64,000 nt of DNA. It comes from Icerya purchasi. Lineage: Eukaryota; Arthropoda; Insecta; Hemiptera; Monophlebidae. Below are positions 47,101 through 56,679 of the stretch, in pieces; positions within the stretch are counted from its first letter, which is position 1; every line of letters begins with the position of its first letter. The notes beneath the pieces are model-generated. The model had not been told where the DNA came from. It did no database searches and saw nothing but the letters and a program-made list of their open reading frames with translations. The position numbers and the translations under genes are program-made. The stretch is taken from assembly GCA_039619475.1 (NCBI GenBank), contig CM077116.1:176605863-176669862 (forward strand). The letters run 5' to 3'.

Positions 47101-50100
47101 TTCTATCACTTGTGTCATTTGTCGTTTTCGGTTCAATCATTAGTTTTCTTCCGTATTCTCACTATCGTTTTTCTCATGCCTCATTCCATCAGTGGCTTCT
47201 AATCTGATCTTTATTTGTAATCCAGATTACATTTCCTTTAATCTTCTGAAAGTAATGTTCTTTGCGCACAATTGTTGGAATTTTCACTTCTCATTCTCTT
47301 CAATGCTTCTTACATTCCATCTTTTATTTCTTTACTAGTTATTGATAAAACTAAAAACTCCTGATGGTCAGAAATGTAACCAGTTTTCTGTGTTCTGGAA
47401 ATCATTATCGACTACATATCACACATTGTCTGATACTTTTAAAAAATATGTTTGAAATTTTCATTCTTACTCCTATTTATAAATCGAGAAATATACAATT
47501 TAAATTAGTCCATGTGCAAAAATAATGATTAATTATTGCTAATACTAATTTTATTTAGAATTGTTTTGTTTTTTTTTTACAAAAATTACGAAAATATCCA
47601 TTAAGTATCAATCATTATTGCACATGTAATTTATAAGAACGAAAAATGATATACTGTTTGAACCCTTAACTTTTTAATTAAATGGACTTTTCTTTTTCTT
47701 GTAACTAATAAAACCGGTCACGTACCTGAATAGCTTCAATCTTGTACTGCGGCAGTTGGAATTTAAACAGGTCTTTGTAGGTGTTTTTTAGTACCGCCAA
47801 TGACACAGTCACAATAACATGGTCTGCTTTAAAGATTGCGCCGTTTTCACAAGCTACCGTAACTCCACCTGTCGTGTTCGGATTTATCGAGGTTACTCTA
47901 TGATTTAGTTTAATATAGTTCTTCTTGAAATTTCCTGATGTTGCAATATTTACTTTCTCCTAAAGTTAACATTATATAGATGTAATTAACTGGTTTGCAA
48001 ATTTTTGTTTGACATATACATATTCGTTTTTTTTTGGGGGGGGGGTCAAAATAAACTATGGTTTCTGTTTTTCAATTTTGCATAGAAATTATTGTTTATT
48101 CGCAGCGACGATTAGTTTGAAAAAAAAAACAAAACAATAATAACATTTAAAGATATTTTATGTGCAGATAGGCCTAAGGCTTTATATGTTATGTTCGGTG
48201 GTTTTGATTACACTTTTTAGAGAGTCCTTTAAAACTACATCGAATTATCCTAAAAACGAAATATTACTTGAATGACAATTATATCTTCAATAAAGAGTAA
48301 TGCAACGAGGCTGACATAATAGTTACAGCGCTTCTCCAGTGGACTCTAGTAACCTCAAAATGATAAAAACGTACGTCTGTGATGTAACATTAGTTTCTAT
48401 CACTGAAGAACTAAATTATACCTGCATCATACGAACCGAATAGTATCATTGGTATTCTGCTGGATATTGGCGCTTGGTGAAATTAAAATACAAACATTTT
48501 TACATTTCTTACCCAGTTAGAGTTAAAGAAAACGATAGTGTTTGTTCTCAGGCATTATCTGTTTATCAGTTTTAATCGCAACTCGGCTTTTTGTTCTCTT
48601 ATCATTATCTCTCCCGCGCTTTCATTTATATTTTTATATTACTAATTTTAACCCTATTAGTTGTTACTATTATTTTACGCTACTAACTTTAAACTTTATT
48701 TTTTCTGGTGAAATGAACGTGCTGCCTAAATGGGTTCAGTCTGTCCTCCGATAGCTTTCTTTGTTGTGATTACGTCTTCGAAGACTGATCTATTTCTAAA
48801 CTTAATGGACGTTGCTGACATCTCCTTAAAACACAAACCAAATAGCTCACTGTCTCCTATTGTTTTTTCATCCTCCAAGGACTTGTCACAATTTAATCTT
48901 TCTAATGCCAATAGCAGTAGTATGACTACAATGAATCAGATCAATCGGATCAGTTTATTTACAACAAAAGTATAATGGGATATACACAATATAGTATAAC
49001 CGGCCACGTACAAGTTGTGTTAGTAGCAGGAAATTAACAAACTTTTATCCTGGAGCGAGATAAAACAGCGACTGTCTCCCCAACTACAATCTTGAAGTCG
49101 TGTCTCTTTGATCGTTTCTTCCCTTGTCCTTTCCCACGATGACCAATCACAGTCATTTTCCTTAATCGGGTCGGGCGTTTTATTCAGCGGAATCACCCCT
49201 GCTGACCACAGGACACGCACGCTCATTTTCTCGCTCACTACGTTTTCAGGGATTTCTTTTTTATTTTGTTTAATTTATCTATTTATAGTATGCACAATGT
49301 AATGTATACATTACAATATTATCAATACACTTTATACAATTAACATCGTAATATAATATGTTCCAATATTTCCATTAGCGTAAATCATTGTTTCAATTAT
49401 TTTCATTTGAAATTTTTCGAAATTCCCATAAATCCTGTCCCGTTTCATATTATACACTTTTGATATATTTAGCATTCTTGCGCTTTTTAAACCACATTTT
49501 TCTGTCATGTCTTTTTGTGCCTCGTATTCTGTTCCGAAAGTTTGACTTCTAGTTCCTTATTTTATTTTCCAATTTTTTTTTTATTGTGTAGTCAACAAGT
49601 AGAGAATATATTTACCCAGCCGAACTCGTTACTAATTACTTTTAGTCCGGTCAAAAAAATAGATGAAAAGAAAGTGGCGAGTGTACATTAATTCGCACAG
49701 AGTTGAAACTGGTACAGGTCTTAGGCAAACTATTACAAATATAAAAAGTCCTCATCGATTCTATGTCTGTTAAAAAAAATCAGTCCAGGTCAAAGGTCAA
49801 AATATTAATTTTTTGCATTTTTCTGGTAAGCGGTAAGTGTTATCATAAAAATGGATCAGATGAAAATTGTAGATTATGCAATTATCTACAAAATTTGTCC
49901 TTATACTTTTTTTCCCTACAAATCACACTATTTCTGAGATATCGCGATTGTAAAATTTAAAAAAGTCGTATTCTACATAATATTCACACATTTCCGCACC
50001 ACCTATGAGGCAGTGTATTTGGTGCATATTTTTTAACGTGGTTTCCCCGATAGCCATATTCCACGATCTATTGTGATTTAGTTTTATCAAATAGTATTCT

Positions 50101-53100
50101 ATTAATTAAAAAATGATACTATTATAAACAATTAAAGTAGCCTGTGAGTTATTGTTGATTTGGAGAAAAATTTAGTCCAACTGAGAATGTTCAAATGCAA
50201 CTTCAACAGTAATGTCTTCTTCATTTTCTTCTGATTCTGCTTCTTCTTCTTCTTTTTGCTGAATATCTGTAAGTTGTTCTAATAAAGATGATTCAGCTGT
50301 CTTCTTGTTGATACGTGATTCAACATTTGAGCAAGACTGGCCTCGACAATTGGTACATACTGGTGAACAAAATAATTCAACTTTTTTATAGCCACAGTTT
50401 GCACTACAACCCTTTTTGCAATTGCAAAAGATGTGGCGTTAAGAAATTTTCCCGGAGCAAGCGGGAGTAAAGTTTGGATTGGCTCCAAAGTATTATCTAT
50501 TAGTTTCCAACCCCAGTCGTCCGGGTCCAGTTGATTGCCTAGCCACACTTGAACTTAACAGTATACTGGATGTAAGTTTTGATAAGCAGATGCAGATGTC
50601 GGAGGAAGACAAGATAGTTGCACTATTTTATTGTTCCGCGTATTTTTTACAAAACTTAAATATCTATACTTATCTATATAATTAATTTTTTTTTGGAGCT
50701 CCATATATAGCAAGAAGAAATTAAATTTCGTTTGTGATGATGTCTGGAGGAAAAGAGTCAATATTTTCAAAAACGTTTGCGCAATCAATAAAATCCTGTT
50801 TTTCAAACAATTTTAATACTGTTGTTTCACCCCTTTTGAACATTGCTGACGTAGTATCGCAGCCAGTTATTGTATGTAGAAATAAGATATGATTTTGACA
50901 TTTTGGATAAGCAGATAAACTATTTAATGTATATATCTTTGTTTGTTGTTGACCCTTCCCAGGTTTCAAAAAGTAAATAATCTTATCAATAGGAGTTCGT
51001 GCAGTCAGTAGTATCAATAAATCAACATCTTCTCCAACAACGATAGTTGTATTTGTTGTATTGACTTGTTCTATTGCTGTTTCAATTATGAGGGCATCAG
51101 AGCGTCATTATCAGCTTGTTTCACTAAAATGTTCGCAGTTGTAAATTTTTCACATAACATAGAAATGAAGCGCGGGACTTGTTGTGAATATTTGCAAGAA
51201 ATCATTATCGGCTTGTTGAAACTGTGTCATAAATTGATCAAAAACGACATCAGAAGATGCAGATGTTTTTGTAGTTCGACGACGTTGTTCTGCAGCTTTA
51301 ATATTTTTTGTTACTCTATGACCAAAATTTCTACGTACATATTGAACTTATTTATTATTTTCTTCAAATCAACAATAACTCACAAGCCACTTTAGTCGTT
51401 TACAATAGTATCATTTTTTAATTAATAGAATATCATTTGATAAAACTAAATCACAATAGATCGTGGAATATGCCTATCAGGTACATCGCGTTAAAAAAAA
51501 AATGCGTCAAGTATACTACCTCACAGGTAGTGCGGAGATGTGTGCATATTATGTAGAATACGATTTTTTCAAATTTTAGAATCGCGGTATCTCAAAAATT
51601 GTGCGAATCGTAGGAAAAAAAAGTATAAGAAAAAAATTTTGTAGATAATCGCATAATCTACAATTTTTATTTAGGCGAGCGAAGCAAGACTACTTATAGA
51701 TCATAATGAGCATTTCTTGTTCCAGCCATTATAAAAAAACTGCTGAACATATGGACATAAAATTGAACATAATTATTCATATTCATGTCTAGAGGTGCCA
51801 TCAATTGTTATTTAAAAAAAAAATAAACTTGTATAAATAAAAAAATTATTTTTTATTTTCATGCCTATATAACTGTAAACCCGAAAATAATGATAGAACA
51901 TATTCCGTGAATTGCGATGTTGCAATTAGAAAAAATTGTTATTTATTAAAAAACTTACAATCACCACATTATTATTGTTGTACCTACATAATTGCAACAT
52001 AACTCTGCACTGTGCTAACTTTTTTTCATAACTATTTACATTATACTATTTTTAATAAATAATTATTCTTTCAAATTGCAACATCGCAATTTACAGAATA
52101 TGTTCTATCATTTTCGGATTTTGAAAAACGACTCCATCTGTAAGATACATTACTTACGTACACTTGGTTAATGTTATTGTAACGGAGAAGAAGCGTAATA
52201 ATCATGATCTATTATTTTTAACAGTTCCAAAGCGAAATATCTTCAGCAATTAATCGGTAACTTTTATTTTTCAATTTTAAAAATATTCATACGAATAATG
52301 AAGCTTTTTATTAAGAGCAGATTAATGGTCTATTAAAATCAGTAACCCGATTATTTAAAAACAAAACTATCACTTCCTTTACTAATATATTTTCTATTAG
52401 ATCGTTGGTAATAAAATTAATTATTTTTCTCTTATTTAATCCATGCTATACTTAGTTCTTGTATGTATTATATTTCTCTGTTTTATATTATTTTGGAGTG
52501 TTTCAAAGGTATTGTATGTCTGATAGATGGCGTGATTCATTTTATGTCATTTGGGCTAAAGTAATAAATTCACTTATTTTACACATAGTAACATTATATA
52601 ACAACACTAAAATTCCATTTTATTCTATTTTTAGTATTTTCCCAGAGGAGTGGATGTTAAACATTCATATAAAAATAGCAGTATTTCTTAATAACATACT
52701 AATTAAGACAATTGTAAAATATTCTTACTTAAACTATTCTTCTACACTGTGCGTTGGTATTATTTCATAATTATTGCATAAATGTAGTAAGCATAGAGAT
52801 GATTTATATGATCATAAAATCGTACATCCCATTTACAACGATATGTTTCGGACAAGTCTTTTGTAATATTATTTTTATGCAAGTTTAGCTCATATTTAGT
52901 GAAGTTATGGTTTAGATGACAAGAACCTTAATGTTGTAATATAGTTAAAATTATGTTCAAGAATATATGTATATACATCTCAAATGTTACCTAATTTAAT
53001 TTTGTTTGTAATCATTATAACTTAAGATGTTATAGTTCAAATTGTAACGGTTGTAACTTCAATAACATTAGTTCAGAATTGATTTCTTATGTATTCCTAA

Positions 53101-55630
53101 CTTATTGTTCCAGTTTGAAATATTTTGTGCGCAATTTAGTTATTATATACAATTTTTAAGAGTATTACAATATTTAATTTCCGATAAGAAATCTAAGACT
53201 TAAATCATCGCCTTAAATGCTATAATGTACTATTTCATTCTATAAATTATAGCTGCACGCAAGCATAACGTAATGAATTTTAATTTCATCTTATATCATT
53301 TATTTTCACACTTCTACTTACTGTATTAATTATTTAATATTAAATTACATATATGTATGTGTGTGTGTGTTTATATATGTATGTATATTAATAGTATATA
53401 TAAAGAAGAAATGGAAAAAATAAAAAATAATACAAATTTATTGAAGGAAAGTAAACTGATTATTCATTTAGTTGATTCAGTTATTAGTAAACTTCACAGC
53501 GTTAACTTTGTCATTATTTTTATGACGTTCTTGGTAATTATAACATAAATATTTGTTTTATCTCTTTAATGTATATCTTACCGGATTTAACTAATATTAC
53601 ACAGTTGTACTAGTAGTGAAATATCGCATGTTACTTTAATAATATCTGGATCATTTTTACGCCGTTTTATTAAGTTAATTTGATTTTAGATCTTTTTTTT
53701 TAAAGAAATTTTACTTTTAGTCTTAATTATCGCAGTGTTAAATGATACGTACTTTAATTTACTTCGTAACTTTATAATCAAGGTATGAAAGTGTAAACGT
53801 TATTTTGAACGAAAATTAACTTCAAAAATAAAATTAATCTTTTTATGTTGAATATTCAGAGTTATGTAAATATTTTGATGAACTGGATATACATATATGG
53901 GACAAGTGTGAAATTATTATCTTGCTTATAAATGAAATCTAGGGTTTGTTTTAAAATATGAGTATAAATTTAAAATTCTTGTGTTTCAAAGTAAAACTAT
54001 ATATTGATGAATCTCGCTTTGTTAAAACCAAGATGAGAGCACAGGAAGTGTATATGGGAGCTTTATTTTTCAATAAACTTCCTGAAGTCTTGAAAATATA
54101 CCTATTTAAAAAATTATAAAAAACTACATAGGAAAATATGGACGTCTTTCTTTAAACATGGAATCTAGATTACTTAATCTATAAAAATACCTTTTATTTA
54201 CTGCATACCATACTGAGTATAGAGTTATTTTAAGTTTTAATTCAAATTGCTATTTGTTCTAATCCGCGATGATATATCCGCCACGATGGAATTTTAATAT
54301 TGTTATGTAATATTAATATGTGTAAAATAAGTGAATTTTATATTACTTCAGCCCCAATGGCATAAAAAGAATCATACGAACTATCAGACGTACAATAATA
54401 CCTTTGAAATCTTTCAAAATAATATAAAACAGAAAAATAAAATAAATACAAGAACTAAGTATAGTATGGATTAAATAAGCGAAAAATAATTGATTTTATT
54501 ACCAACGGTCCAATAGGAAATATATTAGTAAAAGAGGCGACAGTTTTGTTTTTAAATAGTCGGCTTATTGATACTATTAATCTGCTCTTTAAGATTAAAA
54601 TATTTTCATTATTCGTATGAATATTTTTAAAATTGAAAAATAAAAAAAGTTACCGATTAATTATTGCTGCAGATATTTCACTTTGAAACTGCCGAAAGTA
54701 ATAGATTATGTTCATTATGCTTCACATTTTTACTTATGACTTTCCGATGTAATTTTTTTAGTGATTTCTATATTTGTTTTTATAAATATTTTTTAACGTA
54801 TAAAATATATGTATATTTCACGGAACATAATTTGCGAGCCGTCACAAAGTTCTACTTTTAGCTAGTTTAACCTATTTTTATGATGACACTTGCTGTTTAC
54901 CAAAAAAATGCAAAAAACTAATATTTTTGACCTTTGGCCTTGAATAATTTTTTTTACCAGACATGGAATCAATGAGGACTTTTGATATTTCATTTTTAAT
55001 AGTTTTGTCTAAGACCTGTACCAATTTTCAGCTCTATGCGAATTAATGTAAATTGAAATGTCTATTTTGACCGGACTATTTTAGGGCTTTGTGTTTTGCA
55101 ACTGACTCCGTTGCTATTAAGAGATATATTTTTGATGATTTATACGTTCTTTTTATATTCGTGTTTGTTATCGTATAGTGCTGCTATATATTCCCGCCCT
55201 TCATTATTTATTGACCTATCGGTCTGTGTAATTTCATAATCGTATTATGTTTCAACATTTTTAATTAATATTTGCTCATCATTCTTTTGTTTTCCTGTAT
55301 TTTTAACTGTCCAATGCCCCTGTATAAATTCAAGTAAAAAATCTCCGAAACTAGCGGGAAAGTCGAATAAAAATAACTACATTCAATTTTTACATTGAAT
55401 TTTGACAACAATTTACCATTAGCAAAGTTAAAATATTCTCATAACCACCAGTTTTCCAGGTAATCGCGGGATTTCCTTTGCATTCGATGTATTCGACTAG
55501 TTGTGACAAAGAAAGCTCGAACCACGTATTACAGCCATCCAAATGATTCGAATACATATGAAACCATTCGAAAAAACTAGTCCTTAGGTTAGTCGGAATT
55601 AATACATCATTTTCAAGTTCCTTCTTCCAC
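31238..55630 (-). CDS. Flavin polyamine oxidase (spermine oxidase/PAOX family), C-terminal two thirds, 6 exons
   Basis: FAD-dependent amine oxidase that oxidises spermine or acetylated polyamines, giving a shorter polyamine, an aminoaldehyde and H2O2. Coding exons in transcript order are 55630-55417, 47959-47726, 41760-41638, 38352-38153, 36731-36608 and 31357-31238. The phases agree, giving 337 codons plus the stop. Conserved blocks are [77 protein letters not shown] and [23 protein letters not shown]. The last holds the C-terminal FAD-binding GEAT...GA..SG residues. The dinucleotide-binding GxGxxG exons were not found up to 64000 and should lie to the right. The C-terminus KIYEEAR lacks a peroxisomal PTS1 signal, which favours a cytosolic spermine-oxidase-like enzyme. 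The substrate cannot be told from sequence alone. Confidence 0.92.
31846..32042. repeat. Near-perfect 197-bp palindrome (MITE-like)
   Basis: Two arms of about 95 bp face each other around an ATAACAA centre near 31943. The left arm starts AAACTCCACTATAAAC and the right arm ends GTTTATAGTGGAGTTT. The arms differ by only a few bases. Such a structure could fold completely as RNA or as cruciform DNA, and looks recently inserted. Confidence 0.9.
32825..32846. repeat. (AT)n microsatellite
   Basis: About 22 bp of alternating AT. Confidence 0.85.
33998..34342. mobile_element. MITE with GGCGACGCCAGC-type ends (hAT-like)
   Basis: ATAATACATA at the left (about 33997-34006) is mirrored by TATGTATTAT at 34333-34342. 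Inside these are ATGGGCGACGCCAGCGGG at the left and, inverted, CATCGCCAGCCGATG at the right. GGCG(A/T)CGCCAGC ends are common in hAT-type MITEs. The interior is about 300 bp with a C-run of about 18 at 34283-34300 and no coding sequence. A small frame across the left part is a chance one. Confidence 0.55.
35225..36071 (-). mobile_element. Internally deleted mariner element with both terminal repeats
   Basis: The left end TTATACGAGAGCCGTTCTAA and the right end, in reverse complement TTAGTACGACGGTTATTCCG, are diverged inverted repeats. Both continue into a conserved GTTTTTCCGTAACT / GTTTTTCCATAACT block. Inside, the minus strand encodes a transposase N-terminus at 35700-35903 ([38 protein letters not shown]). 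It also encodes a C-terminal piece with [20 protein letters not shown] near 35430-35500. The catalytic middle is missing and stops separate the pieces. The element is about 0.85 kb against the roughly 1.3 kb usual for mariner. Confidence 0.82.
36189..36247. repeat. (AT)n microsatellite
   Basis: About 58 bp of alternating AT. Confidence 0.95.
36608..36731 (-). CDS. Polyamine oxidase exon (GGSYS region)
   Basis: Acceptor TTTTTAG above 36731, donor GTTTGT below 36608. It encodes [20 protein letters not shown] and [21 protein letters not shown]. The W.S.P...GSYS motif lies close to the flavin in amine oxidases of this family. Its first base completes an arginine codon begun in the exon at 38153. 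Confidence 0.92.
37013..37484. mobile_element. Repeat with GGAACGAAGTTC terminal inverted repeats
   Basis: GGAACGAAGTTC at 37013-37024 is perfectly mirrored at 37473-37484. The interior (about 37080-37445) matches 60225-60545. Shared landmarks are GAGATTCAGGCAG, TTTTATTGAATTTGAAAATT, GGCGCGGT, TGATGATTTATTTAT and ATACGGGATTTATATATTGTG. A poly-T run lies just to the left. No coding capacity is seen. Confidence 0.7.
38088..38121. repeat. (AT)n microsatellite
   Basis: About 33 bp of alternating TA, 32 bp before the 3' border of the exon at 38153-38352. Confidence 0.9.
38153..38352 (-). CDS. Polyamine oxidase exon (GWIVGQSA region)
   Basis: Acceptor TTTTAG above 38352, donor GTAAGC below 38153. 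It encodes [40 protein letters not shown] and [20 protein letters not shown] then EITLLKR across the junction. LVGWIxGxxAxxMExxxxD is the family pattern. Confidence 0.93.
38353..41637 (-). other. Polyamine oxidase intron (3.3 kb)
   Basis: No mobile element was recognised. A perfect 12-bp stem (CAACTTATACAC, loop TATG) lies at 38958-38985. An A/G-rich run (AAAACAAAAACAAAAAAAAAGAGGGGGGG) lies at about 39658-39690. Confidence 0.6.
38958..38985. repeat. Perfect 12-bp inverted repeat with TATG loop
   Basis: CAACTTATACAC and GTGTATAAGTTG are separated by four bases. Short but exact. It is not followed by a T-run. Confidence 0.6.
41638..41760 (-). CDS. Polyamine oxidase exon (GINTVNKIF region)
   Basis: Acceptor TTCACAG above 41760, donor GTACGT below 41638. 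It encodes [20 protein letters not shown] and [21 protein letters not shown], 41 codons, phase 0 at both ends. G.G..NKI...F...WWP is typical of spermine oxidases. Confidence 0.92.
43112..43165 (-). repeat. LINE-type poly(A) 3' end
   Basis: In reverse complement it reads TTCTTGGGCTAATGTTCACA, CGTCGACAAACCCATG and a poly(A) of about 17. It matches the 3' end of the LINE copy at 8768 (CTTCTTGGGCCAATGTCTTT). Coding sequence is lost. Confidence 0.6.
43322..43530. repeat. Inverted-repeat element, about 205 bp
   Basis: The left arm ATAATAGTTTTTAAAACACC, then ATCAAC and AAAAATATCCC, is mirrored by GGGATATTTTTGCGATTG, GTTGAT and GGTGTTTTTAAAACTATTTT on the right. An inner GTTCC-ATGTTTATG-GGAAC hairpin and an AACACGTTTC motif lie between. 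An (AT)n tract flanks the left end (about 43303-43323). Confidence 0.6.
43795..44870 (-). pseudogene. DDE transposase pseudogene (IS630/Tc1/mariner-related insect family)
   Basis: The minus strand reads, from high to low coordinates, an N-terminal DNA-binding part ([40 protein letters not shown]) with several stops. [11 protein letters not shown] stretch follows, in which the expected tryptophan before it is a TGA stop. After a frameshift comes an open stretch of 215 codons (43795-44442). That stretch holds [26 protein letters not shown] (second catalytic aspartate), [20 protein letters not shown] (third acidic position replaced, normally D or E) and [10 protein letters not shown] at the end. 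Insect copies of this family typically start with a helix-turn-helix region and end in DDE_3. Terminal repeats were not resolved. Confidence 0.85.
45060..46570 (-). pseudogene. LINE ORF2 pseudogene: reverse transcriptase end, RNase H and C-terminus
   Basis: The minus strand gives [20 protein letters not shown] followed by [13 protein letters not shown] near 46380-46480, containing the catalytic YADD of reverse transcriptase, and then CKWAHDGK. Near 45690-45790 come EMLAIQKAV and [16 protein letters not shown], the E and D of an RNase H domain. Near 45540-45590 comes [13 protein letters not shown], a decayed FKWVPGHxGIxGNE. Stops and frameshifts break it several times, for instance inside the region between RT and RNase H. 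RNase-H-bearing LINEs (Jockey, I, Loa-type) are common in insects; the clade was not determined. Confidence 0.78.
46571..47725. other. Unassigned intronic DNA
   Basis: No gene or repeat was recognised; AT-rich with several short T-runs. Confidence 0.5.
47726..47959 (-). CDS. Polyamine oxidase exon (substrate/FAD domain, VTVSLAVLK)
   Basis: Acceptor CTTTAG above 47959, donor GTACGT below 47726. 78 codons: [60 protein letters not shown] and [18 protein letters not shown]. The HVIVTVxLxVLK strand-turn is the family's conserved centre. Confidence 0.94.
48726..49240 (-). other. Unassigned open stretches, possible decayed coding sequence
   Basis: The minus strand has two open stretches, 49238-49020 and 48911-48726. 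They give [36 protein letters not shown] and [20 protein letters not shown]. The residue composition looks more protein-like than the surrounding AT-rich DNA, but I recognise no family. A decayed transposon gene is possible. Confidence 0.2.
49643..49851 (+). repeat. Outer inverted arm, left, distal part
   Basis: Pairs with 54868-55078 at roughly three quarters or better identity by eye. It ends at GTTATCATAAAAATGG, where the right arm has GTCATCATAAAAATAGG. Beyond that the left arm is interrupted. Confidence 0.8.
49862..51670. mobile_element. Inner element with ~310-bp inverted arms
   Basis: The left arm 49863-50165 begins AAAATTGTAGATTATGCAAT. The right arm 51358-51670 ends ATCTACAATTTT in mirror image. 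Shared landmarks are ATTATCTACAAAATTT, GAGATATCGCGATT / GAGATACCGCGATT, GTAGAATACGA, CCACGATCTATTGTGATTTA and GAGTTATTGTTGATTT. It sits within the left arm of the 49643-55078 element. Between the arms lies a decayed gene on the minus strand. Flanking duplications are not clear. Confidence 0.78.
50172..51330 (-). pseudogene. Decayed gene: PIN/FEN-like core plus cysteine-rich (CXC-like) tail
   Basis: Minus-strand fragments in several frames belong to one protein. They are [19 protein letters not shown] (near 51150), [20 protein letters not shown] then [20 protein letters not shown] (51070-50960), and [20 protein letters not shown] then LKLFEKQDF (near 50865-50785). Further on are [39 protein letters not shown] and [20 protein letters not shown]. 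The end is an intact tail [20 protein letters not shown] then [15 protein letters not shown] and an acidic C-terminus with stop at 50174-50172. The GEDxDLL ... GCDTTS ... GxTxxLKLF order resembles XPG/FEN-type nucleases (acidic residues, then helix-hairpin). The tail resembles CXC metal-binding modules. I recall this protein type as a common uncharacterised one in arthropods. At least three frameshifts or stops make this copy nonfunctional. Confidence 0.7.
51882..52122. repeat. Inverted repeat of about 72-bp arms (MITE-like)
   Basis: CCGAAAATAATGATAGAACA then TATTCCGTGAATTGCGATGT at 51882-51925 is mirrored by ACATCGCAATTTACAGAATA then TGTTCTATCATTTTCGG at about 52083-52119. The arms continue inward with TTATTTATTAAAAA / TTTTTAATAAATAA. 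A non-coding loop of about 90 bp lies between. Confidence 0.75.
52190..52622 (+). repeat. Outer inverted arm, left, proximal part
   Basis: Pairs with 54283-54725. It includes AAAATATTCATACGAATAAT, TTACTAATATATTTTC, ACCAACGATC-type and ATACTTAGTTCTTGTA stretches. Pairing fades after ACATAACAA..AAAATTCCA near 52618. Confidence 0.78.
52623..54282. other. Centre of the fold-back element, no recognised gene
   Basis: Very AT-rich, with GTATGTGTGTGTGT-type repeats near 53352-53388. A 63-codon open stretch at 53357-53548 starts in that microsatellite and has no family resemblance. Confidence 0.55.
54283..55078 (-). repeat. Outer inverted arm, right, uninterrupted
   Basis: About 795 bp. It pairs with both left pieces (49643-49851 and 52190-52622). 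About 140 bp (54726-54867) has no clear partner on the left, so the left copy lost or replaced that part where the inner element sits. Confidence 0.75.
55417..55630 (-). CDS. Polyamine oxidase exon (most 5' exon seen)
   Basis: Acceptor TTTATAG above 55630, donor GTAAAT below 55417. The first base completes an arginine codon. It encodes [60 protein letters not shown] and [11 protein letters not shown]. LDGCxxWxExS and GGYxxxLxLL precede the FAD-domain return in spermine oxidases. Confidence 0.9.
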
Positions 55631-56679
55631 CTATAAATATAAAAAGTTAAGGTACATATTGTAAATATATACATGTTAGTTTTTTGAGACCCTAATTACG
55701 GGAAGCCAAGGGGTAACTAATTTGATGGTCTCCGTTTTCGCAGCTGCCACTCGATTCCAACTTTACCGACTATTTTCTTAGTTGGTCTTCTTCTCTTCTC
55801 TTTTATCTATATTTTCCTGTACGAAATTATGGGCGCCGGTGAAGTCCGATTCGATGCCACAGTCGGAAAACTCATTACCGCTACAGTAGTAGGATTTTAT
55901 TTTTCCTTTTTAAAAGTAAATTTAACACAAAAAAACTCTGAACATCGTCGCGAACCGAGTGTTGAAATAAGAATCAAATGAGCCCGAATTGTATTTACCG
56001 AAAAAACGCGTAGGTATTTGTGTTGTATCCGGACACAAATGAATTCAGTAACGAAAAGAAAACACTTAGGATCGCGACTAGCATCTATAAAACACAGAAA
56101 TAATCGAGAAATAATCGAAAAACGCGGTAAAACGGCGTGGCAAATGGCATGGTGCTCAAAATTTTTTATAAAATGGCAATACGCCGGCTAGAACAATGTG
56201 TTGCAACGACGGTTATCGATCGACAACTGATTACTACGCGTAAATTACGACACGAAAGGCTATGCAGACGTTTTTAGAATACGTCTGCGTTGATCATCGC
56301 ACCAGTTGCGCTTCCTGATTTTAGCGGGATTTTTACAATCTTCCCTGGGCCCAATGCAACTCGACACACTGTACGAATGTGCGCTTTCGCCGCAGCATAT
56401 GTCACTGTCTCAGTTTTTGACCACTACCACTCAGACAGCTACACAGTCTCTACCAGATGCGACTGTCCTTACAAACGTGCCTTTTTGCTTTTGGCCAAGT
56501 ACGCATCTTTGATGCGACCATATGGTGACAATAAATTAGAGCGATGTCATCGTGAATTAATGAAACATCAGGTAATATTTTTTAGCTCAAACACCGCCAA
56601 AAGATAGCGCTACACGTACCGAGTCCGTCTCAATATATTCTAATTACAACATAATTCTTAGGCTACCTCCAGTAGAAAA
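55631..56679. other. Unassigned DNA, probably upstream polyamine oxidase intron
   Basis: No exon carrying the FAD Rossmann motif was found. A 105-codon open stretch at 56290-56607 on the plus strand has no recognisable similarity. Confidence 0.5.

Larger units (their letters stand above)
41761..47725 (-). other. Polyamine oxidase intron (6.0 kb) with several transposons
   Basis: Contains the LINE tail at 43112, an inverted-repeat element at 43322-43530, a DDE transposase pseudogene at 43795-44870 and a LINE reverse transcriptase/RNase H pseudogene at 45060-46560. Confidence 0.7.
49643..55078. mobile_element. 5.4-kb fold-back element with long inverted terminal arms
   Basis: The left end TAGTCCGGTCAAAA (49643-) and the right end TTTTGACCGGACTA (to 55078) start two inverted arms with possible TA target duplications. 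The left arm 49643-49851 pairs with 54868-55078. Shared stretches include TACATTAATTCGCA, GGTACAGGTCTTAG, AAAAGTCCTCAT and TTTTTTGCATTTTT. Pairing resumes further in: 52190-52622 with 54283-54725 (GTTCCAAAGCGAAATAT against GTTTCAAAGTGAAATAT, then ATTAATCGGTAAC and ACTTATTTTACACATA). The left arm is broken by a second element (49862-51670) and a hairpin (51882-52122). The central 1.66 kb (52623-54282) holds no recognisable gene. Tc1/mariner-like TA insertion is an inference. Confidence 0.8.
47960..55416 (-). other. Polyamine oxidase intron (7.5 kb) holding a nested fold-back element
   Basis: Includes unassigned DNA at 47960-49640 and the inverted-repeat element at 49643-55078. A G-run (about 48038-48047) after a T-run is the only other notable composition. 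Confidence 0.7.
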
